Assembly: GCA_964472305.1 (NCBI GenBank)
Contig: CAYYJR010000024.1
Location: 1-54,591 of the forward strand
Reading direction: 5' to 3'
Length of the DNA stretch: 54,591 bases
Origin: CAYYJR01 sp964472305
Lineage (GTDB): Bacteria; Armatimonadota; Hebobacteria; CAIYQO01
Shown here: one piece after another, positions 15,279 to 23,853 of the stretch
Layout of the letters: every line of letters starts with the position of its first letter
Position numbering within the stretch: position 1 is the first letter of the stretch
Notes under the pieces: generated by a model
Seen by the model: the letters and a program-made list of their open reading frames with translations, nothing else
Told to the model about the DNA's origin: nothing
Databases searched by the model: none
Position numbers and translations under genes: made by a program

Positions 15279-17027
15279 GTGCGCGAACATCCGGATATCA
15301 TCGAAACGCTCCGCGAACAGTTCCCCCGCGCCGGCATCACCGAGCAGTCGACGGCGGATGGCATTCCGACTGCCTGGGTGGATGCCGCACAGGTTAAGGC
15401 GGTGCTGGGCTATCTGAAGACAGAGATCGATAACCCCTACCGCGTGCTTTACGATCTCACCGCCATCGACGAGCGCGAACGCACCCGGCGGCAGGGACAA
15501 CCCGCCGCCGATTTCACCGTCGTCTATCATCTGCTCTCCTACGCACGGAACGCCGATGTGCGGCTGAAGGTGCCGTTGACGGGCGAGACACCCGCGCTGG
15601 ACACGGTCACCGACCTTTGGCCCGCCGCCCATTGGTACGAGTTGGAACTGTGGGATATGTTCGGCATCACTCCCACCGGCCTGCCGCGCCTGCGGCGCAT
15701 CCTGCTGCCGCCATGGTGGGAAGGTCATCCGCTGCGAAAGGAGCATCCCGCCCGCGCCACGGAGTTGGGGCGTTTCACCCTGACGCCATCGCAGCAAGCC
15801 CACCGCGAAACCCTGCTGCAGTTCACACCCGAAGACTGGGGCATGGAGTGCGAGTTGGAAGGCTTCGAGTGCATGTTCCTCAATATCGGACCGCACCATC
15901 CCGGCACACACGGCGTGCTGCGGGTGGTGCTGCAGTTGGACGGCGAGGAAATCGTGGACCTGGTGTGCGACATCGGCTTTCACCATCGCGCCGCGGAGAA
16001 GATGGGCGAACGACAGAGCTGGCATACCTATATTCCCTACACGGATCGTGTCGATTATCTCAGCGGCGTGCAGAACAATTATCCCTATGTAATGGCGGTG
16101 GAGCGGTTGGCCGGCATCGCGGTGCCCGACCGCGCACGGGTGATTCGCATCATGATGGCGGAGTTATTCCGCGTCATCAACCACCTGGTCTATTTCGGCA
16201 CCTTCGCGCAGGACCTGGGGATGATGTCGCCGGTGCTCTATATGTTCACCGACCGCGAACGCGCCCTTGGCATCGTGGAAGCGGTGACGGGGGCGCGCAT
16301 GCATCCGGGGTGGTTTCGCATCGGCGGCGTCGCGCAGGATTTGCCCGATGGCTGGGAAACCCTGGTGCGCGATTTCCTCGCGTATATGCGTAAGCGCCTC
16401 GCCGGTTATCAAAAATCGGTGCTGCAGAATCGCATCTTCCGCGCGCGTACGCGCGGCGTGGGCACGCTAACCCTCGATCAGGCCATTGAGTGGGGCGCCA
16501 CCGGCCCGATGCTGCGCGGCAGCGGCCTGGCGTGGGATGTGCGCAAGCAACGGCCGTACGGCGGATATGACCAGTTCGATTTCGAGGTGCCGGTGGGAAC
16601 GTCCGGCGACTGCTTTGATCGTGCGACGGTGCATGTGGAGGAGATGTGGCAGAGCTTGAGCATCATCGAGCAATGCTTGCGGCAGATGCCGGCCGGCCCG
16701 TATAAATCGCATCATCCGCTGGCCACGCCGCCGGTGAAGGCACGCACGCTGCATGATATCGAGACACTGATCGATCACTTCCTCGGCGTGAGCTGGGGAC
16801 CGGTGATCCCGGCGGGAGAGGCCTGCATCACGGCTGAGACGCCGAAAGGAAACACCGGGTATTACCTGGTCAGCGACGGCGGCACGATGTCGTACCGGAC
16901 GCGCATCCGTACTCCATCCTTTCCGCACATCCAGTTGGTGCCGTCGTTGAGCCGCGGGGGCATGGTGCCCGATCTGATCGCGGTCATGGGCAGCATCGAC
17001 TTCGTGATGTCGGACGTGGACCGGTAA
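15279..17027 (+). CDS. nuoC: Fused NADH-quinone oxidoreductase subunits C and D
   Basis: 582 residues joining NuoC (about residues 1-175; ELELWDMFGI and HPLRKEHP) to NuoD (from about 195; FLNIGPHHPGTHGVLR, GFHHRAAEKMGERQ, the quinone-pocket His in HHPGTHG). This fusion (NuoCD) is the arrangement of Escherichia coli and a subset of other phyla; most Terrabacteria keep separate genes. NuoD lies beside cluster N2 and forms the quinone-binding cavity. Starts at GTG 15279, eight bases after nuoB; an in-phase alternative is not evident. An 82-base gap follows before nuoE, unusually long for this operon and with no feature I can identify. Confidence 0.95.
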   Translation: MREHPDIIETLREQFPRAGITEQSTADGIPTAWVDAAQVKAVLGYLKTEIDNPYRVLYDLTAIDERERTRRQGQPAADFTVVYHLLSYARNADVRLKVPLTGETPALDTVTDLWPAAHWYELELWDMFGITPTGLPRLRRILLPPWWEGHPLRKEHPARATELGRFTLTPSQQAHRETLLQFTPEDWGMECELEGFECMFLNIGPHHPGTHGVLRVVLQLDGEEIVDLVCDIGFHHRAAEKMGERQSWHTYIPYTDRVDYLSGVQNNYPYVMAVERLAGIAVPDRARVIRIMMAELFRVINHLVYFGTFAQDLGMMSPVLYMFTDRERALGIVEAVTGARMHPGWFRIGGVAQDLPDGWETLVRDFLAYMRKRLAGYQKSVLQNRIFRARTRGVGTLTLDQAIEWGATGPMLRGSGLAWDVRKQRPYGGYDQFDFEVPVGTSGDCFDRATVHVEEMWQSLSIIEQCLRQMPAGPYKSHHPLATPPVKARTLHDIETLIDHFLGVSWGPVIPAGEACITAETPKGNTGYYLVSDGGTMSYRTRIRTPSFPHIQLVPSLSRGGMVPDLIAVMGSIDFVMSDVDR

Positions 17028-17109
17028 CGGCACATCACGGTGGCAGCAACACCACAGGCCGCGCCGGCTTTCGACACGCGGGAATGCCGGATCGCCATAG
17101 GATACAGCG

Positions 17110-17574
17110 ATGTTAAGCGCAGCGGAACAATACGAGATCGAGGAGGCCATGCGGCAGCATGATCGCCGGGAAGCCGTGCTCCCGGACGCCTTGCTGATCG
17201 TGCAGCGGCACCGTGGCTGGGTGGCGGACGACGCCATCGCGGCGGTAGCGGATTTCCTCAGCCTGTCGCGTGAGGAAGTGGATGCGGTGGCGACCTTTTA
17301 CAGCCGCATCTACCGGCAGCCGGTGGGACGGCATGTCATCCTGCTGTGCGACAGCGTCAGTTGCTGGATCATGGGCGCGACCACGCTGTATGACCACTGC
17401 AAAACACGGCTGGGCATTACCTTCGGCGAGACGACGGCGGACGGACGCTTCACGCTGCTGCCGACGGTGTGCCTGGGCGCGTGCGACCGTGCACCGGTGA
17501 TGATGATCGATAATGATCTGCACGGCGAACTGACCCCGGAGCGGGTGGACGACATATTACGTTCCTACGCGTGA
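17110..17574 (+). CDS. nuoE: NADH-quinone oxidoreductase subunit E
   Basis: 154 residues with the thioredoxin-like 2Fe-2S (N1a) domain. Ligands Cys80 and Cys85 lie in LLCDSVSCW, and Cys121 and Cys125 in VCLGACDRAP. The N-terminal helical bundle (residues 10-60) is typical. Part of the NADH-oxidising module with NuoF and NuoG. The stop lies six bases before nuoF. Confidence 0.95.
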   Translation: MLSAAEQYEIEEAMRQHDRREAVLPDALLIVQRHRGWVADDAIAAVADFLSLSREEVDAVATFYSRIYRQPVGRHVILLCDSVSCWIMGATTLYDHCKTRLGITFGETTADGRFTLLPTVCLGACDRAPVMMIDNDLHGELTPERVDDILRSYA

Positions 17575-17580
17575 TGCACG

Positions 17581-18852
17581 ATGGATAAACCGCTGACACA
17601 ATTAATACGGCCCGACGGTGAACCGCTCGACCTGGCAGCCTACGAGAAGGCCGGCGGCTACCAGGGATTGCGCCGGGCGCTGCAGTTGTCGCCGCGGCAG
17701 GTGCAGGAGGAAGTGACGCAATCGCACCTGCGCGGACGCGGCGGCGCCGGCTTTCCCACCGGCACCAAGTGGAGCGTGGTGCCGATGGGCGAAACGGCGC
17801 GCCGTCCGAAATACTTCATCGTGAACGCCGATGAGATGGAACCCGGGACAATGAAGGACCGGTGGTTGCTGGAAGGCAATCCGCACCAGTTGCTCGAAGG
17901 CATCATTATCGGCGCATATGCCATCGAGGCGGAGCACGCCTATATTTTCCTGCGCTGGGCGTATCAACTGGCGGGCCAGCGCCTCGCACGCGCTATCACC
18001 GAGGCTGCCGCGCGCGGCTATCTCGGCGCGAGGATTCTCGGCTCGTCGTTCAGCTTGGCGCTGCATGTGCATACCAGCGTCGGACGTTATATCTGCGGCG
18101 AGGAAACAGGTTTGTTGAATGCCCTCGAAGGCAAGCGTGCCGTGCCGCGCAGCAAACCGCCTTTTCCGCAGGTGAGCGGCTTGTGGGGCAAGCCGACGGT
18201 GGTCAACAACGTAGAAACGGTCTGCTGCGTGCCGCATATCCTGCATCGGGGATGGGAGTGGTTTCGCCGGCTTAGTCGGTCGGCGAACGGCGGGACAAAA
18301 ATCTACGGCGCCAGCGGCCGGGTGAAGCGACCGGGGTTGTGGGAACTGCCGCTGGGCACCCCGGCGCGCGAACTGCTGGAGGAGCATGCCGGCGGGATGC
18401 GCGCGGGTTATGCGTTCCGCGCGCTGCTGCCGGGTGGCGCTTCCACCAGCTTCCTGCTCGACGAGCATCTGGATGTGCGCATGGATTTCGACACGGTGGA
18501 ACAGGCCGGCAGTCGCCTGGGCACCGGTACTATGATCGTGCTGGATGACCGCACCTGCCCGGTGGGAACGCTGTTCAGCATCGCGCAGTTTTTCGCGCAG
18601 GAATCCTGTGGCTGGTGCACCCCATGCCGCGAAGGATTGCCGTGGGTGCGCGACACCCTGCGCGCCATCGAGGATGGACGGGGGGAGCCGGTCGATCTGG
18701 AGGTGCTGGACCATCACGCGCACACCATCCAACTCAACCGCACCTTCTGCGCGCTGGCGCCCGGCGCCATGTCGCCGCTGGAGAGTGCGCTGCGCTACTT
18801 CCGTCCGGATTTTGAGCGACATATCGCGGACAAACGCTGCCCGTGGAGATAA
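17581..18852 (+). CDS. nuoF: NADH-quinone oxidoreductase subunit F
   Basis: 423 residues; binds NADH, FMN and the 4Fe-4S cluster N3. The glycine-rich nucleotide segment RGRGGAGFPTGTKWS sits near residues 52-66. The FMN/NADH region NADEMEPGTMKDR is present, with Glu-Met-Glu where many homologues have ESEPGT. The N3 ligands are Cys343, Cys346 and Cys349 in SCGWCTPCREG and Cys390 in TFCALAPG. Entry point for NADH electrons, passed to NuoG. Three bases separate it from nuoG. Confidence 0.95.
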   Translation: MDKPLTQLIRPDGEPLDLAAYEKAGGYQGLRRALQLSPRQVQEEVTQSHLRGRGGAGFPTGTKWSVVPMGETARRPKYFIVNADEMEPGTMKDRWLLEGNPHQLLEGIIIGAYAIEAEHAYIFLRWAYQLAGQRLARAITEAAARGYLGARILGSSFSLALHVHTSVGRYICGEETGLLNALEGKRAVPRSKPPFPQVSGLWGKPTVVNNVETVCCVPHILHRGWEWFRRLSRSANGGTKIYGASGRVKRPGLWELPLGTPARELLEEHAGGMRAGYAFRALLPGGASTSFLLDEHLDVRMDFDTVEQAGSRLGTGTMIVLDDRTCPVGTLFSIAQFFAQESCGWCTPCREGLPWVRDTLRAIEDGRGEPVDLEVLDHHAHTIQLNRTFCALAPGAMSPLESALRYFRPDFERHIADKRCPWR

Positions 18853-18855
18853 CGC

Positions 18856-21564
18856 GTGCCAACGATTTTTATCGATAACCGGCCATATCAGATCGACGAC
18901 GAAGGCAAAAATCTCCTGGAGGTTTGCCTGTCGCTGGGTATCAATTTGCCGTTTTTCTGTTGGCATCCGGCGCTGCATGCCGTCGGCGCCTGCCGGCAGT
19001 GCGCGGTAAAGCTCTATAAAAATGAACAGGATACCCACGGGCGCATCGCGATGGCGTGCATGACGCCGGCGAAAGACGGCATGCGCCTCTCGGTGGACGA
19101 TCCGGAAGCCGTCGCTTTCCGGGCCGGCGTCATCGAGTGGCTGATGGTCAACCATCCGCATGATTGTCCGGTGTGCGACGAAGGCGGTGAGTGTCACTTG
19201 CAGGACATGACGCTGATGACCGGCCATGTGTACCGGCGCATGCGGTTCACCAAGCGTACCTACCGGAATCAGGAACTGGGTCCGTTCGTGAAGCATGAGA
19301 TGAATCGCTGCATTCAATGCTACCGCTGCGTGCGCTTTTATCGCGATTTTGCCGGCGGGCGCGACTTCGGCGTCTTCGGCGCCCATGAACACGTGTATTT
19401 CGGTCGACACGAGGAGGGCACGCTGGAAAGCGAGTTCAGCGGCAACCTGGTGGAAGTGTGCCCGACCGGCGTCTTTACCGATAAAACGCTCTGGCGGCAT
19501 TACACCCGCAAGTGGGATTTACAAACCGCGCCGTCCATCTGCGTGCACTGCGGACTGGGGTGCAATACTATTCCCGGCGAGCGTTACGGCATGCTGCGGC
19601 GCATTCGCAATCGGTATCACGGCGATGTCAACGGCTATTTTCTCTGCGACCGCGGACGCTTCGGTTATGAATTCGTCAACAGCGACCAGCGCATCGTCAC
19701 CCCGCTGCTGGGAACGGGCGAAGCGCGCCAGGCGGTCACCCGCGCGGCGGCACTCGCCCATCTGGCCGGCGTGCTGCACGCGGGACGCATCATCGGCATC
19801 AGTTCGCCGCGCGCCTCGCTGGAGACCAACTTCGCGTTGCGCACGCTGGTCGGCGCCGACCGCTGCTACCCCGGCGTGTCGCCGCGGCACCACGCGCTGC
19901 TGCGGGCCGTGCTGGCAATACTGCGCGACGGGCCGTCGCGCACGCCGACGCAGCAGGAGGCCGCCCGCGCCGATGCCGTGTTCGTGCTGGGCGAGGATGT
20001 CAGCAATACGGCACCCATGCTGGCGCTGGCGCTGCGCCAGGCAGCATGGCAAGCCCCGCGGGAGCAGGTGCCGCCGGCGCTGGGCATCCCCCCATTCGAC
20101 GATGCCCCCGCGCGGGAGGCGATCCAGCAGGAGCGCAGCCCGTTCTTCATCGCCACCCCCCTGGCAACCCGGCTCGATGACGTGGCGACGGCAACGTACC
20201 GCGCCGCGCCGGATGACCTGGCCCGCCTGGGCTTCGCGGTGGCACATGCACTCGACCCCGCCGCACCGCCGGTCGCAGGGCTATCGGTGGAGATGCAAGC
20301 GCTGGCGCAGCAAATCGCCGCGGCGTTGAAGACGGCGAAACGCCCACTGGTGATCTCCGGCACGGGCTGCGAGAGTCTGGCAGTGGTGCAGGCGGCAGCC
20401 AACACGGCATGGGCGCTGGGCCAGGGATTATGCTACACGGCCCCGACCTGCAACAGCCTGGGCCTGGTGATGCAGGACGGCGGCGACATCGATGACGCCG
20501 TAGAGGCGTTGCGGCGGGGCGAGGCCGATACGGTGGTGGTGGCGGAAGCCGACCTGTATCAGCAGTTCGGCGCGGCAACCACCGAGGCGATCTTCACCCA
20601 TGCCCGACAGGTGATCGTCCTCGATTCCCTGCACCATGCCACCACCGAGCGGGCCGACGTGGTGCTTCCCGCCGCCGCCTTCGCCGAAGCGGACGGCACG
20701 CTGGTCAACAGCGAGGGACGGGCACAGCGCTTCTTTCAGGTATTTACCCCACCGGAGGATATTCAGGAGAGCTGGCGCTGGCTGGACGCAATGATCGCCG
20801 TCGCCGGAGGAACAGAAACGCCGCGGTGGCAAAATCTCGATGCCGTGCTGACCGCATTGGCCGCCGAACTGCCGGAATTGGCCGCGGCGGCGGAGGCCGC
20901 ACCATCGGCGTCGTTCCGCCTGATCGGGCAGAAAATTCCACGCCAGACACCTCGTTATAGCGGGCGCACCGCCATCACGGCCAACCTTGATGTGCACGAG
21001 CCGCCGCCCCCGCCAGACCAGGATGCGCCATTGAATTTCTCCATGGAAGGCTATGCGAATCAGCCGCCTCCGGCGCTGATTCCGCGCTTCTGGGCGCCGG
21101 GATGGAACTCGGTGCAGTCGGTGAATCAGTTCCAGCAGGAAGTGGGTGGACCGCTGCGGGGCGGCAATCCGGGCATGCGACTCATCGAACCGTCGCCGGG
21201 CGCCGCACGGTATTTCATACAGGTGCCTGCCGCCTTCGTCCCGCGCCCCGGGGTCTGGCTGCTGTTGCCCGCCTACCACGTCTTCGGCTCGGAAGAATTA
21301 AGCCTGCGGTCGCCCGGCATCGCCGAGCGCGCCCCCGCTCCATATCTGGCAATCAACACCGCCGATGCCGCACGGCTGCACCTCGTCGATGGGGAGACGG
21401 CCATCATCCGAGAAGGCACGCAACAGGTCGAGGGTATCGTCCGCCTGCGACCAGACCTGCCGACCGGCGTCGTCGCGCTGCCGGTGGGATTGCCGGCAAC
21501 GCGCGGCATCGACCTGCCCGCCTGGGTTACGCTCACTCCGGTCGGCGCGGAGGAGACGCCGTGA
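18856..21564 (+). CDS. nuoG: NADH-quinone oxidoreductase subunit G (long form)
   Basis: 902 residues, close to the 908 of E. coli NuoG. N1b ligands are Cys35, Cys46, Cys49 and Cys68. The His-Cys cluster N5 region is NHPHDCPVCDEGGECHLQDM and the N6a-like block is MNRCIQCYRCVRF...VCPTG. A further CVHCGLGC...YFLCDRGRFG block carries the remote N7 cluster. N7 is found in E. coli and Thermus but lost in many lineages. The rest is the molybdopterin-oxidoreductase-like domain, with a C-terminal aspartate-decarboxylase-like segment. Start is GTG 18856. From memory, block-by-block agreement with enterobacterial NuoG is strikingly close, suggesting operon transfer. The stop overlaps nuoH by four bases. 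Confidence 0.95.
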   Translation: MPTIFIDNRPYQIDDEGKNLLEVCLSLGINLPFFCWHPALHAVGACRQCAVKLYKNEQDTHGRIAMACMTPAKDGMRLSVDDPEAVAFRAGVIEWLMVNHPHDCPVCDEGGECHLQDMTLMTGHVYRRMRFTKRTYRNQELGPFVKHEMNRCIQCYRCVRFYRDFAGGRDFGVFGAHEHVYFGRHEEGTLESEFSGNLVEVCPTGVFTDKTLWRHYTRKWDLQTAPSICVHCGLGCNTIPGERYGMLRRIRNRYHGDVNGYFLCDRGRFGYEFVNSDQRIVTPLLGTGEARQAVTRAAALAHLAGVLHAGRIIGISSPRASLETNFALRTLVGADRCYPGVSPRHHALLRAVLAILRDGPSRTPTQQEAARADAVFVLGEDVSNTAPMLALALRQAAWQAPREQVPPALGIPPFDDAPAREAIQQERSPFFIATPLATRLDDVATATYRAAPDDLARLGFAVAHALDPAAPPVAGLSVEMQALAQQIAAALKTAKRPLVISGTGCESLAVVQAAANTAWALGQGLCYTAPTCNSLGLVMQDGGDIDDAVEALRRGEADTVVVAEADLYQQFGAATTEAIFTHARQVIVLDSLHHATTERADVVLPAAAFAEADGTLVNSEGRAQRFFQVFTPPEDIQESWRWLDAMIAVAGGTETPRWQNLDAVLTALAAELPELAAAAEAAPSASFRLIGQKIPRQTPRYSGRTAITANLDVHEPPPPPDQDAPLNFSMEGYANQPPPALIPRFWAPGWNSVQSVNQFQQEVGGPLRGGNPGMRLIEPSPGAARYFIQVPAAFVPRPGVWLLLPAYHVFGSEELSLRSPGIAERAPAPYLAINTADAARLHLVDGETAIIREGTQQVEGIVRLRPDLPTGVVALPVGLPATRGIDLPAWVTLTPVGAEETP

Positions 21565-22511
21565 TCGTGCAGCAACTGCTCGCTATCGTCGTGGTGCTGC
21601 TGGGGGTCTTCCTGATCGCCGCCGGCTTGATCTGGGGCGAGCGCCGGCTGTTGGCGTTGTGGCAGGAGCGGTATGGACCTAACCGGGTCGGTCCGTTCGG
21701 ACTGTTGCAGGTTGTGGCGGACATGATCAAGATCCTCGCCAAACAGGACTGGATTCCGCCATTCGCCGACCGTCCCGTCTTCATCCTCGCGCCGGCGGTG
21801 ATCGTCGCGGCCACGTTGATGTCCTTCGCGATCATCCGCTTTTCGCCACGGCTTGCCGTTGCCGACCTGAATATCGGCTTGCTCTTCTTCCTCGCCATGT
21901 CATCCATGGCGGTCTACGGCATCGCCCTTGCCGGGTGGGCGTCGAACAACAAGTATGCGCTGCTGGGCAGCCTGCGCGCGGTCGGGCAGATGCTGAGCTA
22001 TGAGGTGTTCATGGGTTTGTCGCTCATGGGCGTGGTGATGCAGGTCGGCTCGTTCAGCCTGGGCGACATCGTCGTCGCGCAGCAGCAGCTCTGGTTCTGC
22101 ATCCCGCAGTTCCTCGGCCTGTTCATCTTTTTCATCGCCGGACTGGCGGAGACGCGGCGCATTCCCTTCGATCTGCCGGAAGCGGAGAACGAACTGGTGG
22201 CCGGCTATCACACCGAATACTCGGGGATGAAATTCGCCATGTTTTACCTGGGCGAATATCTCGGCATTACGCTGGTCTCCGCGCTTATCGTCTCCCTCTT
22301 CTTCGGCGGCTGGCTGGGGCCGTGGCTGCCGCCGGAGCTCTGGTTTTTGCTAAAAACACTGGTGGTCATCGCACTGTTCATTCTCATTCGCGGCGCGCTG
22401 CCCCGCCCGCGTTACGACCAGTTGATGGAATTCGGGTGGAAGCTGATGCTGCCGCTGGCGCTGGTGAACCTGCTTGTCACGGCCGGGATTGTGCTGACCA
22501 CGCATACGTGA
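21561..22511 (+). CDS. nuoH: NADH-quinone oxidoreductase subunit H
   Basis: 316 residues, about eight membrane helices. Conserved matrix loops are ERYGPNRVGPFGLLQVVADMIK and the acidic loop AETRRIPFDLPEAENELVAGY. The subunit forms the quinone chamber floor and the first proton path. The frame is open far upstream inside nuoG, but GTG 21561 overlaps the nuoG stop (GTGA) with GGAG seven bases before it and gives family length. NuoI follows after seven bases. Confidence 0.95.
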   Translation: MIVQQLLAIVVVLLGVFLIAAGLIWGERRLLALWQERYGPNRVGPFGLLQVVADMIKILAKQDWIPPFADRPVFILAPAVIVAATLMSFAIIRFSPRLAVADLNIGLLFFLAMSSMAVYGIALAGWASNNKYALLGSLRAVGQMLSYEVFMGLSLMGVVMQVGSFSLGDIVVAQQQLWFCIPQFLGLFIFFIAGLAETRRIPFDLPEAENELVAGYHTEYSGMKFAMFYLGEYLGITLVSALIVSLFFGGWLGPWLPPELWFLLKTLVVIALFILIRGALPRPRYDQLMEFGWKLMLPLALVNLLVTAGIVLTTHT

Positions 22512-22518
22512 GGCAAGA

Positions 22519-23034
22519 ATGCTCAGCATCGTGCGGACATTATGGGACGTTTTCCTGCACCTGTTCAATCGACGGGTGACGGTGCAATACCCGGAGCAAC
22601 GGCGCGCGCTGCCGCCGCGCTGGCGCGGACGCATCATCCTGTCTCGCGATCCAGACGGCCAGGAGCGCTGCGTCGCCTGCTACTTGTGCGCGGCAGCCTG
22701 TCCTGTGGATTGCATCGCGCTGCAGGCGACGCAGGATGATTCCGGACGGCGTTATCCGGCGTTCTTTCGCATTAACTTTTCGCGTTGTATCTTTTGCGGT
22801 TTCTGCGAAGAGGCCTGTCCGACCTGCGCGATTCAATTAACGCCCGACTTCGAGATGAGCGAATACGTCCGCACGGGCATGGTCTACGAGAAAGAGGATT
22901 TGCTCATCAGCGGGCAAGGGAAATACCACGGCTACAATTATTACCGGGTCGCCGGGGTGGCGATTGCCGGTAAAGACAAAGGAGACGGGGACGAAGAACG
23001 CGCGCCGGTCGATGTGCGCAGCCTGCTGCCCTGA
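22519..23034 (+). CDS. nuoI: NADH-quinone oxidoreductase subunit I
   Basis: 171 residues, ferredoxin-like, with two 4Fe-4S motifs: CVACYLCAAACPVDC (N6a) and CIFCGFCEEACPTCA (N6b). They bridge NuoG to NuoB. The C-terminal tail with YKYHGYNYY-like aromatic residues (GKYHGYNYYR) matches the E. coli type. The gap of 15 bases to nuoJ contains its ribosome site. Confidence 0.95.
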   Translation: MLSIVRTLWDVFLHLFNRRVTVQYPEQRRALPPRWRGRIILSRDPDGQERCVACYLCAAACPVDCIALQATQDDSGRRYPAFFRINFSRCIFCGFCEEACPTCAIQLTPDFEMSEYVRTGMVYEKEDLLISGQGKYHGYNYYRVAGVAIAGKDKGDGDEERAPVDVRSLLP

Positions 23035-23049
23035 CGAAAGCGAGACGAC

Positions 23050-23535
23050 ATGACCTATGTATTTTTCACGGCGGCGGCGGTGGCGGTGCTGGCCACCCTC
23101 ATGGTCATTACCCGCACCAATGCCGTGCATGCCTTGCTGTACCTGATTACCTCGCTGCTCGCAATTGCGATCGTTTTCTACACGCTGGGGGCGCCGTTCG
23201 TCGCCGCGCTGGAGGTGATCATTTACGCGGGGGCCGTTATGGTGTTATTCGTCTTCGTGATTATGATGCTGAACCTGGGTCCGCAATCCAGCGAACAGGA
23301 GCGCGCCTGGTTCACGCCGCGCTTGCTGCTCGGTCCCGGCATCCTGGGGAGCATCCTGCTGCTGGCGACGATATCCGCCTTGCTGCTGCCGTCCGGCACG
23401 GTGGCGACGGTGGCTGTCGTCACGCCGCACCAGGTCGGCGCGGCGCTGTATGGTCCGTATCTGCTCGGGGTGGAGCTGTCCTCACAACTGCTCCTCGCCG
23501 GCCTGCTGGGCGCCTATCACCTGGCGCGACGGTGA
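23050..23535 (+). CDS. nuoJ: NADH-quinone oxidoreductase subunit J
   Basis: 161 residues with five predicted membrane helices. The conserved YLITSLLAIAIVFYTLGAPF and EVIIYAGAVMVLFVFVIMML segments include the Tyr/Gly-rich helix whose pi-bulge gates proton transfer. Same strand and eight bases before nuoK. Confidence 0.93.
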   Translation: MTYVFFTAAAVAVLATLMVITRTNAVHALLYLITSLLAIAIVFYTLGAPFVAALEVIIYAGAVMVLFVFVIMMLNLGPQSSEQERAWFTPRLLLGPGILGSILLLATISALLLPSGTVATVAVVTPHQVGAALYGPYLLGVELSSQLLLAGLLGAYHLARR

Positions 23536-23542
23536 GACGAAT

Positions 23543-23851
23543 ATGACGACAATTCCGGTGCAATATGGATTACTGCTGGCAGGCGTGCTCTTCACGCTCG
23601 GGCTGGTCGGCGTGCTGTCGCGACGCAATATCGTCTTTATCCTGCTCTCGATTGAGATCATGCTCAATGCCGCCGGACTGGCCTTCGTCGTCGCCGGTGC
23701 ACGCCGGCAGCAACCGGACGGGCAGGTCATGTTTCTCTTCATCCTCACTCTGGCGGCGGTGGAAGTCTCGGTGGGGCTGGCGCTGGTGCTGCTGATGCAC
23801 CGGCATTTCAAGACGCTTGACGTCAACGCCGTGAGCGGAATGCGAGGCTGA
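23543..23851 (+). CDS. nuoK: NADH-quinone oxidoreductase subunit K
   Basis: 102 residues, three membrane helices; the two buried glutamates of the proton path are visible in LSIEIMLNAAGL and TLAAVEVSVGLAL. The frame is open into nuoJ, but the ATG at 23543 gives exact NuoK length and begins at the conserved PVQYGLLLAGVLF. Related to MrpC antiporter subunits. Confidence 0.95.
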   Translation: MTTIPVQYGLLLAGVLFTLGLVGVLSRRNIVFILLSIEIMLNAAGLAFVVAGARRQQPDGQVMFLFILTLAAVEVSVGLALVLLMHRHFKTLDVNAVSGMRG

Positions 23852-23853
23852 CG

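Noticed and set aside
17602..19500. 632-codon minus-strand frame across nuoF and nuoG
   Set aside because: Antisense shadow of two unmistakable complex I subunits.
21102..21560. Long 5' extension of nuoH
   Set aside because: It lies inside nuoG in another phase, and the GTG at 21561 gives standard NuoH length and a GTGA overlap.
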